This document shows, in pieces, positions 16,660 to 25,289 of a stretch of DNA of 53,653 nucleotides; position 1 is the stretch's first letter, and each line of letters begins with the position of its first letter. A program made the translations under genes and the position numbers. The DNA lies in the NCBI GenBank assembly GCA_035281585.1, contig DATEDP010000033.1, positions 1-53,653 of the forward strand. The letters are read 5' to 3'. The notes beneath the pieces are model-generated. The model searched no databases. It worked only from the letters and a program-made list of their open reading frames with translations, and was not told the DNA's origin. Origin of the DNA: a bacterium. GTDB lineage: Bacteria; UBA10199; DSSB01.

Positions 16660-18246
16660 TTATTTTGCCCGCCGGCGCAGCCGGCGGAAAGTCCAGGTCG
16701 AGAAAGCCGCGAACAGGGCCCAAGCCCCCAAACCTTGAACCGAAGCCGGTCCGGCATAGGCCAGCGTGCAACCGCTGCCCTCGAGGAAGCCTTGAAAAGG
16801 CGGCGTCGGAGTCGGCGTGGGCGTGATGATCGGGGTCGGCGTCGGAGTCGGCGTGGCTTGAACCTCAAAGGCGCCGATGTCGCAGATCGGCACCGCCGGA
16901 TCGAGGATCGCCACCGGCCGGGTCAAATGACGCTGGTCGTCGGTCAGGGTGAAGAAAACCAAGGGATCGCTGCTGTCGGGCACGAAGGCGTCGAAATCCA
17001 AGGCCTGGCAGCCATTGGGATTGCCGCGGTCAATGGCCGGGCTGCCGACCAGCAGGGCATGGGTCTGGGTCGGGCCGCCGTTGTCGGCCAAAGGCCCGAG
17101 CAAGGGATCGATCGGAGCGGTGTCGGTGCCGACTTGGTCGCCGTTGCTGCCGTCCACGAAATTGGTGCATTGATCGTTGGGCCCGATCTGGCCGATCAGG
17201 TTGTTGCCGCCGGTGAGGAACTCGCCGATGCAATCCGGGCTGGAAGCGGCGGTGTTCTGGGCAACGATGGTGTTGAATATCTCGGTGGTGAATCGCTCGT
17301 CGTCACTATTACCGCCGTTGAACATGCCGCCGCCGGCTCCTTCGGTGGCCTCGTTGAAGGCGATGGTCACGTTGTAAAGACCCTTGAGGCCGCCCGACGA
17401 AACAATTCCGCCGCCGTCTCCCAAGGCCGTGTTGGAGCTGACGGTGCTGTTAGTGAGAAAAAGATACTCGGAGTCATCGCAGATACCGCCGCCGCTGTCG
17501 CTGAGGGCCTGGTTGTTGCTGATGGTGGTCCCGACGATGGAAACATTGCCCTGTTGAATGTAGATGCCGCCACCGCCACCACAAAAGCCGCCGCCCTGCG
17601 GCGCGATCTCTTCGACGACGTTGCCGTCGATCGTCGAATCGATGATGACCAGATTCACACCCTCGTTGCCGTCGTAGTATAGACCGCCGCCGCGACCGGC
17701 GTCGTTGCCGGTCAAGACGACCTCTTGGAGGGTCAAGTCCACTTCATTGGTGTCGATGGCGCCGCCGTCGTCGCTGTCGCTGGTGACATCGCCACCGGTC
17801 ATGGTGAGGCCGATCACCGAGGCGATAATGTCGCCGTCGCCGCTATCGTACTGAACGATGCGGTCGCCGCCGTCGATGCCCGAGGCATCGATGGTCGTCA
17901 GGCCCGATCCGGCGCCTTGGATGATGAGGTTGACCAGGACGTCCAAATCGCCTTCGAGGTTGTTATCCTCGTTGGAACCGCCTTCGGTCAGGGCATAAGT
18001 CCCTTCGCCGAGGACGATTGTGTCGTTGTTGCCGAAGGTCCCGACGACCGCGCAACCCGGAACGGTGCTGTTATCCGCCAAATTGATCGCCTCGACGGCA
18101 TAACGCAGCGAGCAGTTGCTCATGTCGGAGCCGATCGCCGGGTCGGTCAGGATGTTGGGAGTGATCGTCGCCGCCTGCAGCGAGGGAATCGCGAGCCAAC
18201 CGGACACACCAAGGACTGCCGAGAACAAGGACTTTCCTAGCTTCAT
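16660..18246 (-). CDS. CSLREA / choice-of-anchor Q beta-helix protein 4
   Basis: A 528-residue protein and the middle gene of the operon, 18 bases after protein 5 and 20 before protein 3. GGAGG precedes the ATG. The signal peptide ends LQA before ATITPN. CSLRYAVEAIN, a beta-helix body and the blocks NGGPTQTHAL, SPAIDRGN and CDIGAFEVQ are present. The C-terminal signal is of a second type: GFLEGSGCTL (Cys493), a helix rich in Trp/Phe and RRLRRRAK. It is probably surface-displayed. Confidence 0.85.
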   Translation of the reverse strand: MKLGKSLFSAVLGVSGWLAIPSLQAATITPNILTDPAIGSDMSNCSLRYAVEAINLADNSTVPGCAVVGTFGNNDTIVLGEGTYALTEGGSNEDNNLEGDLDVLVNLIIQGAGSGLTTIDASGIDGGDRIVQYDSGDGDIIASVIGLTMTGGDVTSDSDDGGAIDTNEVDLTLQEVVLTGNDAGRGGGLYYDGNEGVNLVIIDSTIDGNVVEEIAPQGGGFCGGGGGIYIQQGNVSIVGTTISNNQALSDSGGGICDDSEYLFLTNSTVSSNTALGDGGGIVSSGGLKGLYNVTIAFNEATEGAGGGMFNGGNSDDERFTTEIFNTIVAQNTAASSPDCIGEFLTGGNNLIGQIGPNDQCTNFVDGSNGDQVGTDTAPIDPLLGPLADNGGPTQTHALLVGSPAIDRGNPNGCQALDFDAFVPDSSDPLVFFTLTDDQRHLTRPVAILDPAVPICDIGAFEVQATPTPTPTPIITPTPTPTPPFQGFLEGSGCTLAYAGPASVQGLGAWALFAAFSTWTFRRLRRRAK

Positions 18247-18264
18247 TTTATCCTCCGGAGAAAA

Positions 18265-19812
18265 TTATTTCGCTCGCCGGCGCAGCCGCCGGAAAGCCCA
18301 GGTCGAAAACAATGCCAAAATAGGCCAAGCACCCGCACCTTGAATCATCGACGCGCCGGAATGAGCCAGCGAGCATCCGCTGCCCTCGACGAAGCCCTGA
18401 AATGGCGGCGGCGTCGGGGTGGGTGTCGGGCTCGGCGTGGGCGTCGGCACCGGCACTTGGAACTCGAAGGCTCCGATGTCGCAGATCGCCAGCGCCGGAT
18501 CGAGGATGGCCACCGGCCGGGTCTCGCCGCGCTGATCGATCGTCAGCTCGTTGAATTCGATCGTGTCGTCGGCGAAGAAGAGCGGCGCATTCAGGGCCTC
18601 ACAGCCGTCGGGGTTGCCGCGGTCGATGGCCGGGCTGCCGACCAGCAACGCGTGGGTCTGAGTCGGGCCGCCGTTGTCGGCCAAGGGACCGAGCAAGGGA
18701 TCGATCGGCGACCCGGGTGCGCCGACTTGGTCGCCGTTGGTCCCGTCGACGAAGTCGGTGCAGTTGTCGTTGGGCCCGATCTCCCCGATCAAGTTGAAGC
18801 CGCCGCTGGGAAAATCGCCGTTGGCGCAATCGTTGCCGGTGTTGCCGGCGGTGTTGCGCGCGATGATCGTATTGAAAACGGTGACCGGAAAGGGGTCGCC
18901 CTGCCCGTTCGACGCCACGACACCGGCGATGCCGCCGCCGGAACCGCCGGCTTGGTTGAAGGCGATGGTGACGTTATAGGCCCCCTTGAGGCCGTTGCTG
19001 GAACCGAAAGTGGCGACGATGATTCCGCCGCCGTCTTCGGCGGCGGTGTTGCCGCTGACGGTCGAATTGGTAAGGAATAAGAATCCCGCGCTGCAGATAC
19101 CGCCACCTTCGTCGGTGAGGGCTTGATTGCCGCTGATGGTCGAATTGCTGATGCCGGCGTTGCCGGGCGAGGCGATCAAGCCGCCGCAAGCTTCGGCCCG
19201 ATTGCCGTCGATCGTGGAATTGCTGATCAGGGCATCGCCGCCGCCGATGATCAAGGCACCGCCGCCGCTGTTGGGGGCCTCGTTGTCGGTGAGGCGAACG
19301 TCGTCCATTTGAAGAAGGCTCGCTAAACTCAGAATGGCGCCCGCACCGTCGCTACTGGAACCGCCGGTGAAGGTGACGCCGCTGATGCTGGCGGAGGTGA
19401 TGTCTTGGATCTCGATGATTCGATCGCCGCCGGGAATGCCGCTGGCGTCGATGATGGTGGTGTCCACTCCCTGGCCGGTGAGGATGAAATCGTTGAAGGC
19501 GACCAGATCGCCGTCGGCGTTGTCGTTACCGCCGTCGGCAATCGTCAGAACATAGGTATCGGCCCCGAGCACGATCTCGTCGTTGTCGCCCAGAGCGCCG
19601 ACGGCGACGCCACCGCAGCCACCCTCGAAATCGGTGCCGCCGTTATTGATCGACTGCATCGCCATTCGCAGCGAGCAATCGGTCCCGGTGTTGACGCCGG
19701 GCAGCGGCGGATCGGTGGTGATGTTGGGAGTGATGACGGCCGATTGGGAAGCCGCGGAAACGAGCAAGCCGAATATACCGACACACGTCGAAAAGGTGGA
19801 TTTTCGTAGCAC
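18265..19812 (-). CDS. CSLREA / choice-of-anchor Q beta-helix protein 5
   Basis: A 515-residue protein and the first gene of the minus-strand operon. The start is GTG 19812, chosen because AGGAGG lies 8 bases upstream and the protein then opens directly with a signal peptide (LRKST then a hydrophobic core ending SQSA). An ATG nine codons earlier lies upstream of that ribosome site. It carries CSLRMAMQSIN, a divergent form of the motif, a beta-helix body, SPAIDRGN and CDIGAFEFQ. The end is GFVEGSGCSL (Cys480), a helix and RRLRRRAK, as in protein 4. Confidence 0.85.
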   Translation of the reverse strand: MLRKSTFSTCVGIFGLLVSAASQSAVITPNITTDPPLPGVNTGTDCSLRMAMQSINNGGTDFEGGCGGVAVGALGDNDEIVLGADTYVLTIADGGNDNADGDLVAFNDFILTGQGVDTTIIDASGIPGGDRIIEIQDITSASISGVTFTGGSSSDGAGAILSLASLLQMDDVRLTDNEAPNSGGGALIIGGGDALISNSTIDGNRAEACGGLIASPGNAGISNSTISGNQALTDEGGGICSAGFLFLTNSTVSGNTAAEDGGGIIVATFGSSNGLKGAYNVTIAFNQAGGSGGGIAGVVASNGQGDPFPVTVFNTIIARNTAGNTGNDCANGDFPSGGFNLIGEIGPNDNCTDFVDGTNGDQVGAPGSPIDPLLGPLADNGGPTQTHALLVGSPAIDRGNPDGCEALNAPLFFADDTIEFNELTIDQRGETRPVAILDPALAICDIGAFEFQVPVPTPTPSPTPTPTPPPFQGFVEGSGCSLAHSGASMIQGAGAWPILALFSTWAFRRLRRRAK

Positions 19813-19912
19813 GGGCAGCCCTCCTAGAGATGGGTCCAAGAAAAACGGCTTTCTGGATTTACACGAAAATCCCGTTGGTGAAAAACAAAAAATAAAGGAA
19901 TAAGGGGGGCTT

Positions 19913-21451
19913 ATGGCCTATTTCGCCGCCTTTCTCTCCGGTCTTCTGGCCGCCCTTTCCTTTCCGACCATCGTGGCCGGCCATCACTTTCCGGACCTAT
20001 CTTGGCTGGCGTGGGTGGCGCTGATCCCCTATTTATCGACCTTGGAGCCGACCCGGCTGGGCCGGGCCGCCGGCCTGACCTTCCTCTTCAGCTTTAGCTG
20101 GAATGCCCTCACCTCTTATTGGATCTTCAACGCCCTTTATTTCAACGGCCAGCTCTCGGTCGCGGCCAGCCTTGGCGTCCTGGCCACGATGGCCGTCCTG
20201 CTGGCCGGACTCCAGTCGGCCTTCATCCCGCTGACCCTATTCCTGATTCGGCGCTTTCGCCTGCCTTGGGTCCTGACCATGGCCGGACTTTGGGCGCTCT
20301 ACGAGTGGGTCCGGAACTATTGGCCCTTCGGCGGCTACCCTTGGGCCAATCTCGGCTACAGCCAAGCCACCTCGATCCACCTGCTCCAATCAGCCGACCT
20401 CTTCGGAGTCTACGGCCTCAGCTTCGTCCTGGTGGCGGTGAACGCGGCCCTCACCGAGGCTCTCCAGGCCTGGCGACGGCAGCGCCCTTTCCCCAAAGTC
20501 TCACTGGCCGCGGCCCTAGTGCTGCCGGTGGCTTTCGCGGCTTATGGCTCCCTCCGCCTGCGCCAAGTCGAGGCGCGGACCGCCGGAAGCCCCAAGCTGG
20601 CCGTCGGCCTCCTCCAACCCAACATCGGCCAGCGGCTCAAATGGAAGAAGGACCTGAACGACTATATCCAAAAACTTTTGCTCCAGATGACCCGGCAAGC
20701 GACCGAGCAAGGGGCCCAGTTCGTGATCTGGCCGGAATCGGCCCTGCCGACCGCCCTGCCGATGGGTCTGACCCAATTCGCCCCGCTGAGCTCCTTCTCG
20801 GTGCCGATCTTGCTCGGCATCCTCTCGATCGAACAGCCGATCGGCCTCTTGAAGCCGGTGCTCTATAACAGCGCCCTCCAAGTCGATCCCGGCGGCCAAT
20901 TCGCCGGCCGGATGCACAAGCAGCATTTGGTCCCGCTGGGCGAGTACGTCCCCCTCAAAAAGCTGCTTTGGTTCGTGAAGCCGGTGGCCGCCAAGATGGG
21001 CGATTTCCGAGTCATCGAGCCCAAGGAGCTGCTGAAGGTCGACGGCCACCCTTACGGCGTCGTGATCTGCTACGAGGACCTTTTCCCCGAGATCGCGCGC
21101 CACTATACCCGGATGGGCGCCGCCTTCCTGGTCAACATCACCAACGACGCCTGGTACGGCGACGTCTCCCAGCTCGATCAGCACCTCCACTTTTCGATTT
21201 TCCGGGCGGTCGAAAACCGCCGAGCCCTGGTCCGGGGCACCAACACCGGCTACACCGCGGCGATCGACCCCAGCGGCCGGATCCGGGCCGAGATCCCCAA
21301 GTTCATCGCCGGCATCCTGCTGGCCGAAATCCCGCTGGAGAAAGAGCTGTCGGTCTATGTCCGATTCGGCGATGGGCTCTGGATCGGCTTGATTACCCTC
21401 GGGCTGGCGACCGCCGGAAGTATCCGAGGTCGGAAATCCGCAGCGTCGTGA
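19913..21451 (+). CDS. lnt: Apolipoprotein N-acyltransferase
   Basis: A 512-residue protein. The N-terminal half has about seven membrane segments with the conserved YEWVRNYWPFGGYPW loop. The C-terminal half is a nitrilase domain with the catalytic triad Glu275 (IWPESA), Lys336 (MHKQHLVPLGEY) and Cys386 (VICYED). It transfers the third acyl chain to the N-terminal Cys of lipoproteins in the inner membrane, consistent with the lipobox proteins in this window. AAGGGGGGC precedes ATG 19913. Its 3' end overlaps that of the convergent membrane-protein gene by 59 bases. Confidence 0.95.
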   Translation: MAYFAAFLSGLLAALSFPTIVAGHHFPDLSWLAWVALIPYLSTLEPTRLGRAAGLTFLFSFSWNALTSYWIFNALYFNGQLSVAASLGVLATMAVLLAGLQSAFIPLTLFLIRRFRLPWVLTMAGLWALYEWVRNYWPFGGYPWANLGYSQATSIHLLQSADLFGVYGLSFVLVAVNAALTEALQAWRRQRPFPKVSLAAALVLPVAFAAYGSLRLRQVEARTAGSPKLAVGLLQPNIGQRLKWKKDLNDYIQKLLLQMTRQATEQGAQFVIWPESALPTALPMGLTQFAPLSSFSVPILLGILSIEQPIGLLKPVLYNSALQVDPGGQFAGRMHKQHLVPLGEYVPLKKLLWFVKPVAAKMGDFRVIEPKELLKVDGHPYGVVICYEDLFPEIARHYTRMGAAFLVNITNDAWYGDVSQLDQHLHFSIFRAVENRRALVRGTNTGYTAAIDPSGRIRAEIPKFIAGILLAEIPLEKELSVYVRFGDGLWIGLITLGLATAGSIRGRKSAAS

Positions 21452-22385
21452 CGTAATGCATGAAGGTCCAGAGGTAGAAATAACCCGGTGAGAAGAGGTA
21501 GGCCAAGGCATTGCCTTGGGCGAGGTCCTTGAAGGGGAAGATCTGCCTCGGCACGTACTCGACGCTCAAGGCCGCCGGCATGAAGCGGTAAAAGGCGTAA
21601 AGGCCGAAAACGATGGCATTGATCACCAGCATGTCGAGCAGGTAGCGATTGCGCCGGGGCTTATCGTCCTTCCACCGAAAGTAATAATGCAAATACCAGC
21701 TGGAGTAGTGAAAGAGGATCACCGCGCCCATCAGGTAGAAGTGGTTCGGCACCCGGCCGATCGCGTAGAGCACGGCGAGAACGGCGGCGGCCAATAAGAA
21801 GTAGACGTCGTGAGCCTCCATCCGCGAGGGCCGCAGCCGGATGTAGGCCAGGTAGGCGACCAGACCGAGGCCGGCGGCGACCAGGCAATAGGGAGTGATC
21901 CAGGCCCCGAGCAGCGGCACTTGGAAAGTTTGCGGCGGCAGGATGCCGGTGACGAAGCGATAAGTGCCGACGAAGATGCTGTCGACGATCATGCCGCTGT
22001 AAAGCGCCACGAAGGGAAAAAGGGCCAGCCCTCGTTGGAAGTTGGGCTTATCCTTCCAAAGAAAGCGCTCGTCGGCCGAAAGATGGACCACGAAGTAAAC
22101 CGAGGCCGCCGTCACCAAGAGATAAAGGTTGGGATAGAGGATGTAGCCGCCGAAGATCAGCGCCATCGCGAGGAGGTACTTGATCAGGTAGGCCTTGGTG
22201 ATCTGGCCGTACTTATATTGATAGTAATAGCAGGCGAGGAAATGCCCTTGGCCGAAGACGATGATGGCCTCTTGGATTTCCAGCGGGCTCAGCAGAAAGA
22301 GGGCCAAGGCGGTCAAGGCCATCGAGAGGAGCTTCTCGAAAGGCACCGACGCGACCGGCCGGCTGATGGCTAGGGCGGTTTCCAC
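21393..22385 (-). CDS. Polytopic membrane protein of unknown function
   Basis: A 330-residue protein with about nine hydrophobic segments and several His and aromatic residues at membrane edges (FGQGHFLACYYYQYKYGQ, VVHLSADERF, FHYSSWYLHYYFRW, FMHYVTTLR). This could suggest metal or cofactor binding, but no family is recognised. It lacks the EExxR and HxxxN motifs of CPBP proteases, so it is not an obvious sorting peptidase. The start is GTG at 22383-22385, without a clear Shine-Dalgarno. Its stop lies inside the lnt coding region on the other strand. Confidence 0.7.
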   Translation of the reverse strand: METALAISRPVASVPFEKLLSMALTALALFLLSPLEIQEAIIVFGQGHFLACYYYQYKYGQITKAYLIKYLLAMALIFGGYILYPNLYLLVTAASVYFVVHLSADERFLWKDKPNFQRGLALFPFVALYSGMIVDSIFVGTYRFVTGILPPQTFQVPLLGAWITPYCLVAAGLGLVAYLAYIRLRPSRMEAHDVYFLLAAAVLAVLYAIGRVPNHFYLMGAVILFHYSSWYLHYYFRWKDDKPRRNRYLLDMLVINAIVFGLYAFYRFMPAALSVEYVPRQIFPFKDLAQGNALAYLFSPGYFYLWTFMHYVTTLRISDLGYFRRSPARG

Positions 22386-22417
22386 CGGCGCTGGTATATC
22401 CCTTCGCCGAGCTCAGA

Positions 22418-22828
22418 TCAAGCCGGCGCCGGCGCCGCCGGACCCTGCTCGCCGAAGGCCAGCATCAGCAGGATGACGAAGTTCACGACCGGCACCAGCA
22501 TGAGCAGGCCCCACCAGTTGGGCCGGCCGCGGCGCTCGGCGATCCCCGCCCAGGAAAGAGCCAGGATCACCAGGTTGACGATCGGGATGAGGAAAAGGAT
22601 CAGCCACCACATCGGCTTCTTGGCCAGCTGCAGGAGGAAGACCAAGTTGACGATCGGGAGCAGCGACATCACGAAGCCCTTGCCGAAGGAGACGCCCAGC
22701 TTCTCGCCGATCTTGGCCAAGCAAAAAGCGATGCAGATCCAGGCGATCAAGAAGGCCACGAGGGTGCCGAATCCGAGCCCGGCGTAAAGTCCCTGCTCGA
22801 CCTGCGCTTGCATTTCGGTTGGAGTCAT
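22418..22828 (-). CDS. Small membrane protein, DUF5684-like
   Basis: A 136-residue protein with four hydrophobic segments. It repeats the pattern PIVNLV / IPIVNLV / VPVVNFV, with Lys-Pro-x-Trp-Trp and Pro-Asn-Trp-Trp before the membrane entries, as in DUF5684-type proteins. The start at ATG 22828 is chosen for the GGGGGG just upstream; an earlier in-frame ATG adds 19 unlikely residues. The C-terminus is Ala/Pro-rich. The function is unknown. Confidence 0.65.
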   Translation of the reverse strand: MTPTEMQAQVEQGLYAGLGFGTLVAFLIAWICIAFCLAKIGEKLGVSFGKGFVMSLLPIVNLVFLLQLAKKPMWWLILFLIPIVNLVILALSWAGIAERRGRPNWWGLLMLVPVVNFVILLMLAFGEQGPAAPAPA

Positions 22829-22883
22829 AATCCCCCCTTTCCAGGCCTCGGTTCTAGCACGGCCCCAAGGGGTGGACCTATCC

Positions 22884-22914
22884 AAAAAACCGCGCGCCCC
22901 CCGGGGGCGCGCGG
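22884..22914 (-). terminator. Intrinsic terminator after the OsmC gene
   Basis: A very GC-rich hairpin (CCGCGCGCCCC with GGGGCGCGCGG) is preceded on the plus strand by six A, giving a U-run on minus-strand transcripts. It lies 11 bases after the stop of the OsmC-family gene and ends that operon. Confidence 0.85.
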
Positions 22915-22924
22915 CTATCGGCGT

Positions 22925-23500
22925 TTAAGCGATGACTAGGTCGCCCTTGAGGCGAACCGGCTGGGAAATGTTGAAATAGTTGGGCGAGGTGGCCTGGACC
23001 CGCTCGTGGATCTTTTGGAACTGCTCCGGCGTCCCCTTGCCCTTGACCCGGATCCGATACCCGATCTCCTCGTAGCCCGGCTTGATCGAGGGATCGAGGG
23101 CGAAGAAGCCCCGGAGGTCGAGATCGCCCTGGGATTCGATGCTCAGCTCCTCCAGCTCGATGCCCTCCAAGGCGCAGAGGGCGGCATAGCCCACCGTCAT
23201 GCAGGCATTGAGCGCGGCCATCAGGAGCTCTTGGGGATTGGGCGCTTGGTTGGTGCCGAAGAGCTCCAGCGGCTCGTCGGTTTGGATCCGAAAATCCTTC
23301 TTCACCCGCTGGCCCCCGATCTCATAGCCCTCGACCCGGGTCTCGCTGCGAGTCCCGCCGAGCCAGGAGGTGCGCACCTGCCATCGGGTCTGGCCCTTGA
23401 TCGGGTCCGTCGCGATTTCCTCGGCGGCTTGACCCAGGGCCTCGACATCAATGCCGTTGACGGTTTGGGTTTCGGCTTTTCTTTCAACGTTGGTTTTCAT
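22925..23500 (-). CDS. OsmC-family protein
   Basis: A 191-residue OsmC/Ohr-fold protein. The family motif around the peroxidatic Cys is present (MAALNACMTVGY, Cys100). The second, resolving Cys of true OsmC/Ohr peroxidases is replaced by Ser172 in ATSPNYFN; Cys109 (ALCALEG) is out of place. It may therefore be a non-peroxidase member, or one with an alternative reductant. It follows the diiron-oxygenase-like gene by 31 bases, with AAAAGGAG before the ATG, and shares its promoter facing a TetR regulator. Confidence 0.85.
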   Translation of the reverse strand: MKTNVERKAETQTVNGIDVEALGQAAEEIATDPIKGQTRWQVRTSWLGGTRSETRVEGYEIGGQRVKKDFRIQTDEPLELFGTNQAPNPQELLMAALNACMTVGYAALCALEGIELEELSIESQGDLDLRGFFALDPSIKPGYEEIGYRIRVKGKGTPEQFQKIHERVQATSPNYFNISQPVRLKGDLVIA

Positions 23501-23531
23501 GATTTTCTCCTTTTGGAATTTCGGTTGAAAT

Positions 23532-24434
23532 TTAGCTGGCCAAGGCCAGGGCCACCCGCTCGCGTTGGTGGGAGGTGGTGACCTGCAAGAACAGCTCGTT
23601 GAAATTGGGATGGGTGACGCCGCTTAGGATGAAGACCCAGCGCTTCACCGCCAGCACTTCGCGCCCGATCTCGTCCCGCTCCGCCGGCTTGAAATCGCGC
23701 CCCAGGTAGCGGGAAAGGTTCTCGAGATCGTATCCGCTTTGCTTTTGCAGCAGACCGTCGACCGCGCCGACCAGCTCGATGAGATCGGACACCGCCCGAT
23801 CCCGCTCGCCCTCGCCCATCGTCGCGAAGGCGCGCAGCGTCTCCAAATGATCGAGCTTGGCGTGCTGGGACTCCTCCAGCCAATGGGCCCGGAAAATCTT
23901 CTTGGTCAGCGGATCGAGACCGGCGGCCTCGCGGATCGCCGCCAGATAGTGCAGTTGGGTGAACCACTCGATGCAGGACGTGAGCAACAACACCGCGCCG
24001 GTGTTCTTGCCCAGGACGTAGTCCGCGACCTGCTGCTCGCCATCGAGAAGGCGAAGCCGAAAGCCGAGCTGGGCGTCGACGCGGTCCCGGATCCGGCGGA
24101 ACAGGTGCATGTGCTTCACCTCTTCGGCGACGAAATTGGCCAGGGCCTCGAAAGCGCCGCGATCGGCCTGCTCTTGGGCTTGGGCCAGGCTCGTCATCTG
24201 GGGAGCGATGAATTCTTCCACGAAGCCGAAGAGATGGGCGTAGGCTCCCATCTCCACATGGGTCAGCTTGCGCTTCTCCTCCTCGTTGAGGCAGGAAATG
24301 CGGCCGGCGGCCGACAGCGAAGGCGGCAGCCAAGGGCGGGCGAAATCGAAGGTTTCCGCCCCTAAAACGTCGTCGATTCGCCAGTTCACCCGATAGGAAG
24401 TCTCTAAACAATCTTGATAAGAATAGCGGCGCAT
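23532..24434 (-). CDS. Ferritin-like diiron oxygenase (AurF-like)
   Basis: A 300-residue, almost all-helical protein. The iron-ligand motifs are EEFIAPQ, AEEVKHMHLF (E-x2-H) and EESQHAKLDH (E-x2-H), with a further Glu in CIEWFTQLH. This is the four-helix-bundle diiron pattern of the AurF / p-aminobenzoate N-oxygenase-like group. It would activate oxygen on an unknown substrate in the cytoplasm. It is the first gene of an operon with the OsmC protein and divergent from a TetR gene, so it may take part in an inducible detoxification response; this is inference. Confidence 0.7.
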   Translation of the reverse strand: MRRYSYQDCLETSYRVNWRIDDVLGAETFDFARPWLPPSLSAAGRISCLNEEEKRKLTHVEMGAYAHLFGFVEEFIAPQMTSLAQAQEQADRGAFEALANFVAEEVKHMHLFRRIRDRVDAQLGFRLRLLDGEQQVADYVLGKNTGAVLLLTSCIEWFTQLHYLAAIREAAGLDPLTKKIFRAHWLEESQHAKLDHLETLRAFATMGEGERDRAVSDLIELVGAVDGLLQKQSGYDLENLSRYLGRDFKPAERDEIGREVLAVKRWVFILSGVTHPNFNELFLQVTTSHQRERVALALAS

Positions 24435-24459
24435 GGCGTCCCCCTTTTAAATACATGAT

Positions 24460-24485
24460 ATCATTCTGATTAATTTCAGAACGAT
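24460..24485. promoter_or_regulatory. Candidate TetR operator (26-base dyad)
   Basis: ATCATTCTGA and TCAGAACGAT flank a TTAATT centre, forming an inverted repeat of 10-base arms with one mismatch. It lies in the 171-base gap between the diiron-oxygenase operon (minus) and the TetR gene (plus), 26 bases from the former start. It shares its right arm with the direct repeat at 24475. Confidence 0.6.
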
Positions 24486-24549
24486 AGGTGCTAAATAGGG
24501 TTATGGAGGATTTTTCAGCTTCCGTCAAGATTTTTCAGAACGATAGGTG
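24475..24549. repeat. Pair of 16-base direct repeats in a divergent regulatory region
   Basis: TTCAGAACGATAGGTG occurs exactly at 24475-24490 and again at 24534-24549, start to start 59 bases. The first copy overlaps the dyad; the second sits 56 bases before the TetR start codon. Two identical sites facing two promoters fit autoregulated divergent control. Confidence 0.8.
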
Positions 24550-24605
24550 AAAAATATTGAAAAAGAAGTCCGACTGGGCGAAAAAGAAGAAGAGGAAGGA
24601 CGAAA

Positions 24606-25229
24606 ATGGGAAGACACAAGGGCTATGACCGGACCGAAGTGCTGGAAAAAGCCATGCACCTGTTCTGGCGCAAGGGCTTCGAGGGAGCTCACCTGCAGGA
24701 GTTGGTCGCCGTCACCGGGCTCAACCGCTTCAGCCTTTACAAGGAATTCGGCGGGAAGGAAGGGCTCTACGAGGCGGCGGTGGAACACTACCTGCTCGGC
24801 CTCCAGCACTTGGGCGCGATCCTGAACCGGGAGCCGCTCGGCCTGCAGAACGTGCTGGACGAGGTCCAGCTGGTGATCGAGACTGAATTCCCCTACGGCT
24901 GCTTCATGACCAACGCCCTCACTCAGCAAGAGGTGCTCGACGCCAAGATCCGCCGGCGGGTCCAAAATCACATCGCCCAGACCGAAGCCCTGATCCTCCG
25001 AAACTTCGAAGCCGCCCAAGGCCGGGGCGAGATTCCGGCCGACCGGGATCTGGCCGGCCTGGCGAAGTTCGTGGTGACCTTCGACATCGGCATCGTCACC
25101 TACGCCACGACTCGACCCACGCCCCAAGAGAAGCGCCAGATTTGGGAAAGCTTCCGCGACCTGCTGACCCGGAGCCTGAGTGCCGAACCGCGGGGCGAAG
25201 CGCTTCCCCCGGCCTCCGAAGCAGGATGA
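24606..25229 (+). CDS. TetR-family transcriptional regulator
   Basis: A 207-residue protein. The N-terminal helix-turn-helix (LQELVAVTGLNRFSLYKEFGGKEGLYE, written here only as a recognisable TetR pattern from about residue 31) is clear, and the C-terminal ligand domain begins near 60 and resembles TetR_C-type effector domains. AGGAAGGA precedes ATG 24606. It is divergent from the diiron oxygenase/OsmC operon, with dyad and direct repeats between, and so is predicted to repress that operon and itself. The ligand is unknown. Confidence 0.9.
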   Translation: MGRHKGYDRTEVLEKAMHLFWRKGFEGAHLQELVAVTGLNRFSLYKEFGGKEGLYEAAVEHYLLGLQHLGAILNREPLGLQNVLDEVQLVIETEFPYGCFMTNALTQQEVLDAKIRRRVQNHIAQTEALILRNFEAAQGRGEIPADRDLAGLAKFVVTFDIGIVTYATTRPTPQEKRQIWESFRDLLTRSLSAEPRGEALPPASEAG

Positions 25230-25289
25230 CCCATCCCCGCCCCTTTTTTCTTCGACGCCTTTTCCTCACCGTGTTAAAAACGGCGATCC

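Noticed and set aside
10992-19812. CRISPR-like or tandem DNA repeats in the CSLREA region
   Set aside because: The regularity comes from repeated Asn/Gly/Thr-Pro codons in beta-helix turns and linkers; there are no equal spacers or exact direct repeats.
21393-22385. Possible sorting protease for the CSLREA C-terminal signals
   Set aside because: It is polytopic and near the cluster, but has none of the CPBP or rhomboid active-site motifs.
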